A stretch of DNA of 64,000 nucleotides from Burkholderia pseudomultivorans (GTDB lineage Bacteria; Pseudomonadota; Gammaproteobacteria; Burkholderiales; Burkholderiaceae), in contig NZ_CABVPP010000025.1 of assembly GCF_902499075.1 (NCBI RefSeq), positions 26,811 through 90,810 on the forward strand, in the 5' to 3' direction. How positions within the stretch are numbered: position 1 is the stretch's first letter; each line of letters begins with the position of its first letter. Positions 11,069 through 19,586 of the stretch are shown piece by piece. Made by a program: the position numbers and the translations under genes. Below the pieces are notes generated by a model. That model saw only the letters and a list, made by a program, of their open reading frames with translations. It did not search any database and was not told the origin of the DNA.

Positions 11069-11851
11069 ATGAGGAAGCACAGCGTCGACCTGAATTCCGA
11101 CATGGGCGAAGGCTTCGGCCCGTGGACGATCGGCGACGGCGTCGACGAGCAGATCATGCCGCTGATCAGCTCGGCGAACATCGCCACCGGCTTTCATGCC
11201 GGCGACCCGAACATCATGGCGCGCACGGTGCAGCTCGCGCGCGACGCCGGCGTCGGCATCGGCGCGCACCCGGGCTTTCGCGACCTGGTCGGCTTCGGCC
11301 GCCGCACGATCGCCGAATCGCCGCAGGCGCTCGTCAACGACATCGTGTATCAGCTCGGCGCGCTGCGCGAGTTCGCGCGGCTGAACGGCGTGAGCCTGCA
11401 GCACGTGAAGCCGCACGGCGCGCTGTACATGCACGCGGCCGCCAGCGAGACGTTCTCGCGGCTGCTGATCGAGACGCTGCAGCGCATCGATCCGGGCCTG
11501 TTGCTGTACTGCATGGAAGCGTCGGCCACCTGCCGCGTCGCCGCCGAATACGACCAGCCGGTGGTGCGCGAGTTTTATGCGGACCGCGACTACGACCGCA
11601 GCGGCTCGATCGTGTTTACGCGCCGCGTCGGCCGGCTCGACCCGCGCCAGGTCGCCGACAAGGTGCTGCGTGCGTGCATCGACGGCAAGGTACGCACGGT
11701 CGACGGCGACGACATCGACATCGATTTCGATTCGGTCTGCATCCACAGCGACACGCCGGGCGCGCTCGCGCTCGTGCGCGAAACGCGCGACGCGCTGACC
11801 CGCGAAGGCATCCGCACCGCCGGCCCGCAGCCGCTCGCCGCGCAACACTGA
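11069..11851 (+). CDS. pxpA: 5-oxoprolinase subunit PxpA (LamB/YcsF family)
   Basis: A 260-residue LamB/YcsF protein. With PxpB and PxpC it forms the prokaryotic ATP-dependent 5-oxoprolinase in other bacteria. Family marks are [12 protein letters not shown] at the start, GFHAGDP and [14 protein letters not shown] lies about 11 bases before the ATG. Here the pxpA and pxpBC genes are separated by a biotin carrier gene and a biotin carboxylase gene, so the real substrate may be another lactam, amide or urea-like compound. Confidence 0.88.
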   Translation: MRKHSVDLNSDMGEGFGPWTIGDGVDEQIMPLISSANIATGFHAGDPNIMARTVQLARDAGVGIGAHPGFRDLVGFGRRTIAESPQALVNDIVYQLGALREFARLNGVSLQHVKPHGALYMHAAASETFSRLLIETLQRIDPGLLLYCMEASATCRVAAEYDQPVVREFYADRDYDRSGSIVFTRRVGRLDPRQVADKVLRACIDGKVRTVDGDDIDIDFDSVCIHSDTPGALALVRETRDALTREGIRTAGPQPLAAQH

Positions 11852-11868
11852 TTCAAGGAGACAAAAAG

Positions 11869-12111
11869 ATGGCATTGCACGACATCGTCAGCCCGCTGCC
11901 GGGCACCTTCTACCGGCGCCCGGCGCCCGATGCGGACTACTACGTCGCGCTCGATGCGACGGTGGCCGCCGGCGCCGTGGTCGGCCTCGTCGAAGTGATG
12001 AAGCAGTTCACCGAGATCGAGGCCGAGGTGCCGGGGCGCGTTGTCGAGCTGCTCGTCGAGGACGGCGAGCCGGTCGACGCGGGACAGGTGCTGATGCGGA
12101 TCGAGGGGTGA
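11869..12111 (+). CDS. Small biotin carboxyl carrier protein
   Basis: An 80-residue single biotinyl domain. The biotinylated lysine should be the K of EVMKQF (the usual motif is EAMKM), placed between the two half-repeats as expected. AAGGAG at 11855-11860 decides the ATG. It is much shorter than AccB, which carries an extra N-terminal arm, so it is a dedicated carrier. It sits directly before a biotin carboxylase and two KipI/KipA-type carboxyltransferase genes. Together they match the domains of urea carboxylase. Confidence 0.88.
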   Translation: MALHDIVSPLPGTFYRRPAPDADYYVALDATVAAGAVVGLVEVMKQFTEIEAEVPGRVVELLVEDGEPVDAGQVLMRIEG

Positions 12112-12115
12112 TGCG

Positions 12116-13612
12116 ATGAATCCGGCAACCTCCTGCGACGCGTTCTATCGCCCGTCGCGCATCCGCACCGTGCTGGTCGCGAACCGCGGCGAAATCGCGG
12201 TGCGCGTGATTCGCGCCGCGCACGAGCTCGGGATGCGCGCAGTCGCCGTGGTCAGCGATGCGGACCGCGACAGCCTCGCCGCCCGCATGGCCGATGAAGC
12301 GATCCACATCGGCTCGTCGCATGCGGCGAAGAGCTACCTGAATCCCGCCGCGATCCTCGATGCCGCGCGGCAATGCGGCGCGGACGCGATCCATCCCGGC
12401 TACGGCTTCCTGTCCGAGAACGCCGCATTCGCCGCGCAGGTCGAAGCGGCCGGCCTGATCTTCGTCGGCCCGGACGCGCGGGTGATCGCGACGATGGGCG
12501 ACAAGGCGCGCGCCCGCGACACCGCGCGGCGCGCCAACGTGCCGACCGTGCCGGGCAGCGACGGCGTCGTGCAGTCGCTCGACGCCGCGCGCGAGGTGGC
12601 GGCGCGCATCGGCTATCCGGTCATGATCAAGGCGGCCGCGGGCGGCGGCGGGCGCGGCATCCGCGTCGCGCACGACGCCGCGCAGCTCGACGCCGAGCTG
12701 CCGCTCGCGCAGCGCGAGGCGCAGGCCGCGTTCGGCGACGGCGGCGTCTATCTGGAGCGCTTCATCGCGCGCGCGCGGCACATCGAAGTGCAGGTGCTCG
12801 GCGACGGGCGCGACGTGGTCCATCTGTTCGAACGCGAATGCTCGCTGCAGCGCCGCCGCCAGAAGATCCTCGAGGAAGCGCCGTCGCCGTCGCTGACGCC
12901 GGCGCTGCGCGCCGAGCTGTGCGCATCGGCGACGCGTCTCGCGCGCGAAGTCGGCTATCGCAGTGCGGGCACGCTCGAATACCTGTTCGACGACGCGCGC
13001 GGCGAGTTCTACTTCATCGAGATGAACACGCGCATCCAGGTCGAGCATCCCGTGACCGAAGCGATCACCGGCATCGACCTCGTGCGCGAAACGCTGCGCA
13101 TCGCCGACGGCGAGCCGCTGCGCTTCGCGCAGCAGGACATCGCGATGCGCGGCGCGGCGCTCGAATGCCGGATCAATGCGGAAGACCCGCTGCACGACTT
13201 CCGCCCGAATCCCGGCCGGATCGACGCGCTCGTGTGGCCGACCGGCCCCGGCGTGCGCGTCGACTCGCTGCTCTATCCGGGCTACGTCGTGCCGCCGTTC
13301 TACGACTCGCTGCTCGCGAAGCTGATCGTGCACGACGAGAGCCGTGCGGCGGCGCTGCAGCGTCTGTCGCGCGCGCTCGGCGAACTGCAGGTCGACGGCA
13401 TGAAGACCACCGCGCCGCTGCACGCCGCGCTGCTCGCCGACGCCGACGTCCGCGCCGGCCGCTATCACACCAATTTCCTCGAGGCGTGGATGCCGCGATG
13501 GCGTGCGGCGCTCGACGCTGCGGCTGTCGCGGCGAGCCGGTCCGCACCCGCCTCCGGATCCGAATCAGCAAACGCAAACGCAGACGCGACGCGCGTCGGG
13601 GAGGCGCTGTGA
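12116..13612 (+). CDS. Biotin carboxylase (AccC-like)
   Basis: A 498-residue ATP-grasp biotin carboxylase that would carboxylate the carrier protein encoded just upstream. The N-terminal VLVANRGEIAVRVIRAAHELG, the glycine loop AAGGGGRG and the signature EMNTRIQVEH are clear. It ends without a fused biotinyl domain. The C-terminal ~40 residues are a low-complexity Ala/Ser-rich tail that I do not recognise. The start lies 4 bases after the carrier stop, and its stop overlaps the pxpB GTG start. It is a paralogue-type carboxylase, not the housekeeping accBC pair. Confidence 0.9.
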   Translation: MNPATSCDAFYRPSRIRTVLVANRGEIAVRVIRAAHELGMRAVAVVSDADRDSLAARMADEAIHIGSSHAAKSYLNPAAILDAARQCGADAIHPGYGFLSENAAFAAQVEAAGLIFVGPDARVIATMGDKARARDTARRANVPTVPGSDGVVQSLDAAREVAARIGYPVMIKAAAGGGGRGIRVAHDAAQLDAELPLAQREAQAAFGDGGVYLERFIARARHIEVQVLGDGRDVVHLFERECSLQRRRQKILEEAPSPSLTPALRAELCASATRLAREVGYRSAGTLEYLFDDARGEFYFIEMNTRIQVEHPVTEAITGIDLVRETLRIADGEPLRFAQQDIAMRGAALECRINAEDPLHDFRPNPGRIDALVWPTGPGVRVDSLLYPGYVVPPFYDSLLAKLIVHDESRAAALQRLSRALGELQVDGMKTTAPLHAALLADADVRAGRYHTNFLEAWMPRWRAALDAAAVAASRSAPASGSESANANADATRVGEAL

Positions 13613-14484
13613 CGACCCGCTATACGTTCGGCGGCGACGAGTTCGTGTTCGTCGAGATCAGCGAAGCGATGTCGCTCGACGCCTTCTTCAAGGGCACCGC
13701 GATCACGCGCGAGCTGCAGCGCCGCGCGGTGCCCGGCATCACCGAGATCTGCCCGGCCAACGCGTCCTACCAGGTGCGCTACGACCCGGACACGCTCGCG
13801 CCCGACGCGCTGGTCGCGCTGCTGAAGTCGATCGAGGCCGACGTCGGCGAAGCGTCGCTCGAGCTCGACACGCGCATCGTCGAGGTGCCGGTGCTCTACA
13901 ACGATCCGTGGACGCACGAGACGATGATGCGGTTCCGCGAGCGCCATCAGGATCCGTCGTCGACCGATCTCGAATACGCGGCGCGCATCAACGGCAAGCG
14001 CGACGTCGACGACTTCATCGCCGCGCATTCGGGCGCGCCGTGGTTCGTGTCGATGGTCGGCTTCGTCGCGGGCCTGCCGTTCATGTACCAGATGGTCGAG
14101 CGCGAACGCCAGCTCGAAGTGCCGAAATACCTGCGGCCGCGCACCGACACGCCGAAGCTGACGGTCGGCCACGGCGGCTGCTTCGGCTGTATCTACTCGG
14201 TGCGCGGCGCGGGCGGCTACCAGATGTTCGGCGTGACGCCGGCGCCGATCTTCGATCCCGAACAGCGGCTCGACTATCTGCGCGACTTCATGGTGTTCTT
14301 CCGCCCCGGCGACATCGTGAAGTTCCAGCCGATCGATCGCGCCGCGTACGACGCGGCCGTCGCGGCCGTCGAAGCCGGCACGTTCTCGCTGCGCGTGCGC
14401 CCCGTGAAATTCTCGCTCGACGCGTTCCGGCGCGATCCCGATGCGTACAACCGTTCTCTCGTCGAGGTGCTGCATGCAAGCTGA
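13609..14484 (+). CDS. pxpB: 5-oxoprolinase subunit B / KipI-type carboxyltransferase subunit
   Basis: A 291-residue KipI-domain protein (allophanate hydrolase subunit 1 family). The start is GTG, overlapping the biotin carboxylase stop (GTGA). Family marks are ELQRRAVPGITEICPANASY, VPVLYNDPWT and GYQMFGVTPAPIF. The usual glycine-rich central motif is altered to GHGGCFGCIYSVRGAGG, closer to the urea-carboxylase branch than to plain PxpB. That supports a carboxylase role, though this is my reading by eye. The start of pxpC overlaps its end by 11 bases. Confidence 0.82.
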   Translation: MTTRYTFGGDEFVFVEISEAMSLDAFFKGTAITRELQRRAVPGITEICPANASYQVRYDPDTLAPDALVALLKSIEADVGEASLELDTRIVEVPVLYNDPWTHETMMRFRERHQDPSSTDLEYAARINGKRDVDDFIAAHSGAPWFVSMVGFVAGLPFMYQMVERERQLEVPKYLRPRTDTPKLTVGHGGCFGCIYSVRGAGGYQMFGVTPAPIFDPEQRLDYLRDFMVFFRPGDIVKFQPIDRAAYDAAVAAVEAGTFSLRVRPVKFSLDAFRRDPDAYNRSLVEVLHAS

Positions 14485-15469
14485 CGCGCACAAGCTGATC
14501 GAGGTCGTGAAGCCCGGCCTCGCGACCTCGGTCCAGGACCTGGGCCGGCAAGGCTACTACCACGTCGGCATTCCGCCGTCGGGCTCGCTCGACCTGTACG
14601 CGTCGCGTGCGGCGAACCTGCTGGTCGGCAATCCCGAGCAGGCAGCCGTGCTCGAATGCACGCTGCTCGGTCCCGAGCTGCTGTTCCACACCGACGCGCT
14701 GATCGCCGTGACCGGCGCGGAGATGACGCCGAAGATCGACGGCGTCGGCCAGCGCTGCAACGTCGCGCTGCGCATCCGCGCGGGCAGCGTGCTGTCGTTC
14801 AGCTACGTGAAGGGCGGCGCGCGCGCGTATCTCGCGGTCGCGGGCGGCATCGACGTGCCGGTCGTGCTCGGCAGCCGCTCGACGTATGCACTCGGCGCGA
14901 TCGGCGGCCATGCGGGCCGGCGTCTGCAGAAAGGCGACCGGCTGCCGGTCGGCGCGGCACGCGGGTCGGCCCGCGAAGGCCTCGAGCTGCCGCCGGCCGT
15001 GTGCCGGCCGCTCGACAGCCAGGTCGAGCTGCGCGTGCTGACCGGCCTCTACCACTACCGTCTGAGCGACGAATCGGCGCACACGTTCTTCGACGACGAA
15101 TGGACGGTCGCGCCCGAGGCGGACCGCATCGGCTATCGCTACAAGAACGGTCGCGCGCTGCAGTTCAGGCCGCGCGAGCAGCCGTTCGGCGCGGGCGCCG
15201 ATCCGTCGAACATCGTCGACGCGTGCTACCCGATCGGCTCGATCCAGGTGCCGGCCGGGCTCGAGCCGATCATCCTGCATCGCGACGCGGTGTCGGGCGG
15301 CGGCTACGCGACGATCGGCACGGTGATCAGCGCCGACCTGGACCTGATCGGCCAGATGCAGCCCAACCATCGCGCGCGCTTCGTGCGCGTGACGATGGCC
15401 GATGCGCTCGCCGCGCGTCGCGAGTACCAGCGACGCCTCGCGCTGCTGCACGCCGTGCTGCAGGACTGA
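14474..15469 (+). CDS. pxpC: 5-oxoprolinase subunit C / KipA-type biotin-dependent carboxyltransferase
   Basis: A 331-residue KipA-family protein (allophanate hydrolase subunit 2 family), partner of the preceding KipI protein. Marks are VVKPGLATSVQDLGRQGYYH, GVPPSG-like GIPPSGSLD, AVTGAEM, and YLAVAGGIDVPVVLGSRSTY, cited in parts. In urea carboxylase these two modules form the carboxyltransferase domain. Here they are separate genes beside a carrier and a carboxylase. It is the last gene of the overlapping run and 238 bases before the permease. Confidence 0.85.
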   Translation: MQADAHKLIEVVKPGLATSVQDLGRQGYYHVGIPPSGSLDLYASRAANLLVGNPEQAAVLECTLLGPELLFHTDALIAVTGAEMTPKIDGVGQRCNVALRIRAGSVLSFSYVKGGARAYLAVAGGIDVPVVLGSRSTYALGAIGGHAGRRLQKGDRLPVGAARGSAREGLELPPAVCRPLDSQVELRVLTGLYHYRLSDESAHTFFDDEWTVAPEADRIGYRYKNGRALQFRPREQPFGAGADPSNIVDACYPIGSIQVPAGLEPIILHRDAVSGGGYATIGTVISADLDLIGQMQPNHRARFVRVTMADALAARREYQRRLALLHAVLQD

Positions 15470-15477
15470 GCGCAGGA

Positions 15478-15499
15478 CGCCCGGCCGCCGCGCCGGGCG
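15478..15499 (+). terminator. Possible weak hairpin after pxpC
   Basis: A perfect 8-bp stem (CGCCCGGC, 6-base loop, GCCGGGCG) lies 9 bases after the pxpC stop. No T-run follows, so it may pause transcription or only stabilise the 3' end. Confidence 0.3.
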
Positions 15500-15707
15500 C
15501 TTGCCGCCGCAGCACCGCTGCCCCAGCGGTCGTTTTCCGCCTTTCGTATTTCGTTTCCCGCCCGCGCAGCCGCGCGCCGCGCGGCGGGGACGCTCGCGCG
15601 TTGTTTCTGCCGGACCGGTTGCCCGCCCGACGTCGGGGCAACCCTGCGGAGCGCATGCGCCGCAGCCGCGACGTCGTTCGCCGTTTCGCTCACCAAGGAG
15701 CACGCTC

Positions 15708-17063
15708 ATGGCCAACCTGGCTCAGGCCCGCACCGACGAGGATCTCGACCTGTCGACGCTCGCCATTCCCGATCACGCGCGCATGCCGCCCTTCTCGCTG
15801 ACGATGGCGTGGTGGGCCGTGTGCAGCGCGGTGTTCTACATCGTCGTCGGCGCCACGCTCGCACTCGCCTACGGCGCGCGCAACGCGCTGATCGGGATGG
15901 CGCTGTCGGTGGTGTCGTACGGCGCCGTCAACGCGATCATCAGCCGCTACGCGATCCGCACGGGGCTGTCGGTCGCGCTGTTCTCGCGCGTGCTGTTCGG
16001 CAGCGCGGGCGCCGCGCTCGCGACGCTGATCTTCTTCGCGACAGCGATCTACTACGCGGTGTTCGAAGGCTCGGTGATCGCGATCGCCGCGCATCACCTG
16101 TTTCCGGCGCTCGACTACAAATGGGCCGCGCTGCTCGTCGTCGGCTACAGCGTGCCGCTCGTGTTCGGCAGCGTGCAGCACTGGCTCGACAAGTTCAACG
16201 GCGTGCTGCTGCCGTTCTACCTGCTCGGGCTGCTCGCGGCGGTCGGGCTCGCGACGGCCGAATACGGCTATCACGCCGCGTGGCTCGACGTCGGCCCGGC
16301 CGGCGGCGCGCCGGCTGGCGGCTGGTGGCACTGCTTCGTCTACTACATGGGCGTGTGGGTGCTGATGATGTTCACGTTCGACTATGCGCGCTTCGGCCGC
16401 AGGCAGGACGCGCGCTATCACGGCCGCTTCAACTTCGGGATGCCGTTCTACCTCGTCACGTTCCTGCTGAACGGCGCGGCCGGCATCTATCTGGTCGGCA
16501 CGATTCCCGGGCTCGGTACGCTGTCCGAAGTCTCGGTCGTGCTCGCGCTGCTGAAGCTGATGGGGCTGTGGGGCCTGCTGTTCGTATGGGTCACGCAGTC
16601 GCGCATCAACACCGCGAACTACTACCTCGCGACGGTCAACATGCAGGCGTTCTTCCAGAAAGTGGCCGGCCTGCGCGCGCCGAAGTTCGTGTGGGCGCTG
16701 GTGGTCGGCGCGGTGGTCTATGCGCTGATGATGGCCGACATCTTCTCGCGGATCCTGCAGGCGCTCGCGTACCAGGGCATCTTCGTCGTCGCGTGGGTCG
16801 GCGTCGCGCTCGCGCATATCCTGTCCGCGCGCTACGGCGAACTCGTCGGCGACGACGTCGAATGCCGCGACGCGCATGTGCCGACCTTCAACCCGGGCGG
16901 GCTCGCCGCGTGGTTCGCGGGTGCGTTCGCCGGGCTCGCGCTGAACCAGGCGAGCGGGTTTGCCGCGTCGCTGTCGGCGCCGGCGACCTTCGCCGTGTCG
17001 TGGCTCGTCTATCGCGCGCTGCTCGGCAGCGCGAAGCGCACCTGGTTCGTGCGGAACACGTGA
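15708..17063 (+). CDS. NCS1 family cytosine/purine-type permease
   Basis: A 451-residue inner-membrane transporter with about 12 hydrophobic segments. The NCS1 family imports nucleobases, allantoin, hydantoins or thiamine with cations. Recognisable parts are MAWWAVCSAVFYIVVGATLA in the first helix region and FTFDYARFGRR. AAGGAG at 15695-15700 lies 7 bases before the ATG. Its place just after the carboxylase cluster suggests that it brings in that pathway's substrate, which would fit a ring lactam or ureide. That is inference. Confidence 0.87.
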   Translation: MANLAQARTDEDLDLSTLAIPDHARMPPFSLTMAWWAVCSAVFYIVVGATLALAYGARNALIGMALSVVSYGAVNAIISRYAIRTGLSVALFSRVLFGSAGAALATLIFFATAIYYAVFEGSVIAIAAHHLFPALDYKWAALLVVGYSVPLVFGSVQHWLDKFNGVLLPFYLLGLLAAVGLATAEYGYHAAWLDVGPAGGAPAGGWWHCFVYYMGVWVLMMFTFDYARFGRRQDARYHGRFNFGMPFYLVTFLLNGAAGIYLVGTIPGLGTLSEVSVVLALLKLMGLWGLLFVWVTQSRINTANYYLATVNMQAFFQKVAGLRAPKFVWALVVGAVVYALMMADIFSRILQALAYQGIFVVAWVGVALAHILSARYGELVGDDVECRDAHVPTFNPGGLAAWFAGAFAGLALNQASGFAASLSAPATFAVSWLVYRALLGSAKRTWFVRNT

Positions 17064-17082
17064 CGGTGCGGGAACGACCGCG

Positions 17083-17808
17083 TCACACGTGCTGCGCGGC
17101 GCCGTCGAGCGTCGCGCGCACCTTCGCGACGAGCGTTTCGTCGACCGGCGCCAGCACTTCGCCGCGCGGGCGCACGCCCGAACCGAAATGCACCGCGCGC
17201 ACGCCGGTGGCCCGCACGAAATCGCCAACCGCGTCGAGCGTGAGGCCGGAGCCGGCCAGCACCGTGCAGGTCGTGCCGGCGGCCTGCCGCACCATGCGCG
17301 TGATCGTCGCCACCGCATCGAGCACCGACGGACGGCCGCCCGAGGTCAGCACCGAGGTGACGGCCGGCACGCGCAGCAGCGCATCGAATGCGGCGTTGAG
17401 ATCGCGCGACACGTCGAACGCGCGATGAAAGGTGAGCGCGCGGCCGTCCGCGGCCGCGGCGATGCGCGCGAGCGCGTCGAGGTCGATGTCGCCGCGCGCG
17501 TCGAGCGCGCCGAACACGACGCCGTTCGCGCCGGCCGCGACGGCCGCGCGCACGTCGCGCTCGATCACGCGCAGATCGTCGGCGTCGTAGACGAACGAGC
17601 GGCTGTGCGGCCGCACGATCACGTTGACCGGAATCGGCACGGCCGCCACGACGGCCTCGACCAGACCGACGCTCGGCGTCAGCCCGCCTTCGCCGATCGC
17701 GGTCACGAGTTCGAGACGGTCGGCGCCCGCGCGGGCGGCGGCCTTCGCATCGCCGACGGTCGTGGCGATCACTTCGAGCAGAACGGAAGAAGCGGCGGTT
17801 CGGTTCAT
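17083..17808 (-). CDS. cutC: Copper homeostasis protein CutC family
   Basis: A 241-residue TIM-barrel protein of the CutC family. Its link to copper handling comes from genetics in E. coli and its biochemical activity is unsettled. Marks are LEVIATTVGDAKAAARAGAD, RLELV, IPVNVIVRPHSRSFVY and TFHRAFDV. It converges on the NCS1 permease with only 19 bases between stops. The start at 17808 is the natural family N-terminus. Confidence 0.93.
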   Translation of the reverse strand: MNRTAASSVLLEVIATTVGDAKAAARAGADRLELVTAIGEGGLTPSVGLVEAVVAAVPIPVNVIVRPHSRSFVYDADDLRVIERDVRAAVAAGANGVVFGALDARGDIDLDALARIAAAADGRALTFHRAFDVSRDLNAAFDALLRVPAVTSVLTSGGRPSVLDAVATITRMVRQAAGTTCTVLAGSGLTLDAVGDFVRATGVRAVHFGSGVRPRGEVLAPVDETLVAKVRATLDGAAQHV

Positions 17809-17993
17809 GGGCAGGGCGCGAATCGTCGGAGGGATTCGCGCATCCTAGCCGAGCGGCGCGAACGGCGCCAGCGTGCGGGCGCGGGTGCGGCGCACGCCGA
17901 CGTCGCGCAGGCGTGCGGCGCCGGGCGCATCCGGGCGCGGCCTCCGGCACGCCGCGCGCTCACCCGTCAGCCGATCGCTGCCGCAAGCCGGCC

Positions 17994-19280
17994 CTAATTC
18001 GCGTCGGCGGCGTCCTCGGCCCAGTCGATATCGCCGCACAGCACGCGCTGCGCATCGCCGACCCGCACCGCGACCGACAGCGTCACGCACGGCTGCACCT
18101 CGTTGATCGACAGGTACGGGCGCGTCACCTGCACGCGCCCGGGTTCGGCGATCGCGGTGCGGAAATACGGCCGCCGCAGCCAGTTCGCGCCCTGCGCGTC
18201 CGACAGCGGCGAGAAACGCGCCTCGCGCAGCGCGCGATCGGCGCGCAGCACGACGTTGCGGCCGGCCTGCCGGCCCTGCGCGTCGAGCAGGAAGCAGCGC
18301 GCCGCGTCGTCGAGCGCGAGGAAGTTCCAGCACACCTCGTCGAGCGGCTCGCCTGCCGCGAGGCGTTCGGCCGCGCGCTCGAATGCACGCAGGTAGGGCA
18401 CGAGACGCTGCGCATCGCGCCGCTCGCGCGCGTCGGCCTGCTGGCGATAACGCTCGGTCAGCTCGACGATGCAGCCCGTCGCGGCCGCGCTGTCGGGCAG
18501 CCCCGGCGCCGGGCGGCCGAAGTAGTAGCCCTGCACGAAATCGGCTTCGCACGACAGCGCGATCTGCGCCTCGTGCTCGGTCTCGATCCCTTCGACGAGC
18601 ACCAGCTTGCCGGCCTCGTGCAGCAGCGTGACGAGCCCGTGCAGGATCGCGCTCGGCCCGGTGCGGTGCGCAGCGTGCGACAGCATGATGCGGTCGAGCT
18701 TCACGATGTCGGGGTCGAGCTGCCAGATCCGCTCGATATTCGAGTGGCCCGCGCCGAAATCGTCGAGCGCGATCAGGAAGCCCTGCGCACGGAACGCGCG
18801 CACCGCGTCGGCGAGCCGCTCGATGTCGTCCGCGCGCTGTTCGAGCACCTCGAGCACGATGCGGCGCGGCGGCACGCCGAGCCGCTTCAGGTTCGCGAGC
18901 AGCGCGGCGGCCTGGAACGGATCGGTCAGCACGCCCGGATGCACGTTCAGGAACAGCCACTCGCGCTCCGCGCCGAGCAGCGCGAAATTCTCGAGATGCA
19001 GCGCCTGCGCGAGCCGGTCGAGCTGCAGCAGCTCGCCGTGACGCGCGGCGTCGCCGAATACGTCGAGCGGCGACACGGGCCGGTCGAGCGTGTCGTGCGC
19101 GCGCAGCAGCGCCTCGTAGCCGACCGCGCGCTGATGCGACAGGCTGAATATCGGCTGGAACACGGTCGTGAGCGTCAGGTCGCGATGCCGCGTCGCGAGG
19201 CGCTCGAAGCCGGAGCTCACCTCGCGCTCGAACCGGTATGGCGACGCAGCGGCCGGACGCTCCTGTTGCACGATCGTCAT
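17994..19280 (-). CDS. EAL domain c-di-GMP phosphodiesterase with C-terminal sensor domain
   Basis: A 428-residue soluble protein. The EAL domain spans about residues 20-260, with YEALLR, a metal-binding Asn in NVHPG, LEVLEQ, LDDFGAG, VKLDR and EGIETEHE, so the residues needed for c-di-GMP hydrolysis appear present. The C-terminal ~160 residues resemble the PAS/cache-like domain that follows EAL in YkuI. No membrane segment is visible. GAGGAGG lies just upstream of the ATG at 19280; the frame continues further 5' but without a ribosome binding site. Confidence 0.9.
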   Translation of the reverse strand: MTIVQQERPAAASPYRFEREVSSGFERLATRHRDLTLTTVFQPIFSLSHQRAVGYEALLRAHDTLDRPVSPLDVFGDAARHGELLQLDRLAQALHLENFALLGAEREWLFLNVHPGVLTDPFQAAALLANLKRLGVPPRRIVLEVLEQRADDIERLADAVRAFRAQGFLIALDDFGAGHSNIERIWQLDPDIVKLDRIMLSHAAHRTGPSAILHGLVTLLHEAGKLVLVEGIETEHEAQIALSCEADFVQGYYFGRPAPGLPDSAAATGCIVELTERYRQQADARERRDAQRLVPYLRAFERAAERLAAGEPLDEVCWNFLALDDAARCFLLDAQGRQAGRNVVLRADRALREARFSPLSDAQGANWLRRPYFRTAIAEPGRVQVTRPYLSINEVQPCVTLSVAVRVGDAQRVLCGDIDWAEDAADAN

Positions 19281-19586
19281 ACCTTCCTCCTCGGAGCGGT
19301 TTGCATGGGGAACGCGGCGGCTGACGAACCGGACGGCGCGCGGCATGGAAATATCATGGATCAACCCTCGGTTTTCCGGTCGGGACCGGACGGCAGCCAT
19401 GCATCAAGCAAGCTCCGTGCAAGCCGCGACGACGCCCGCCGCGCGGTTGCGCACGGCTGCCGCACCAGCGTGGCGCAGCCGCGATGCACCGTTTTGAGGC
19501 ATCCGCACCGGCGCACTCGAGCGCAGCGGTCACGCCGGCACGCTAAACTCCGTACGGTCGTTTCATTTCCCGCATGCGCCGTATCG

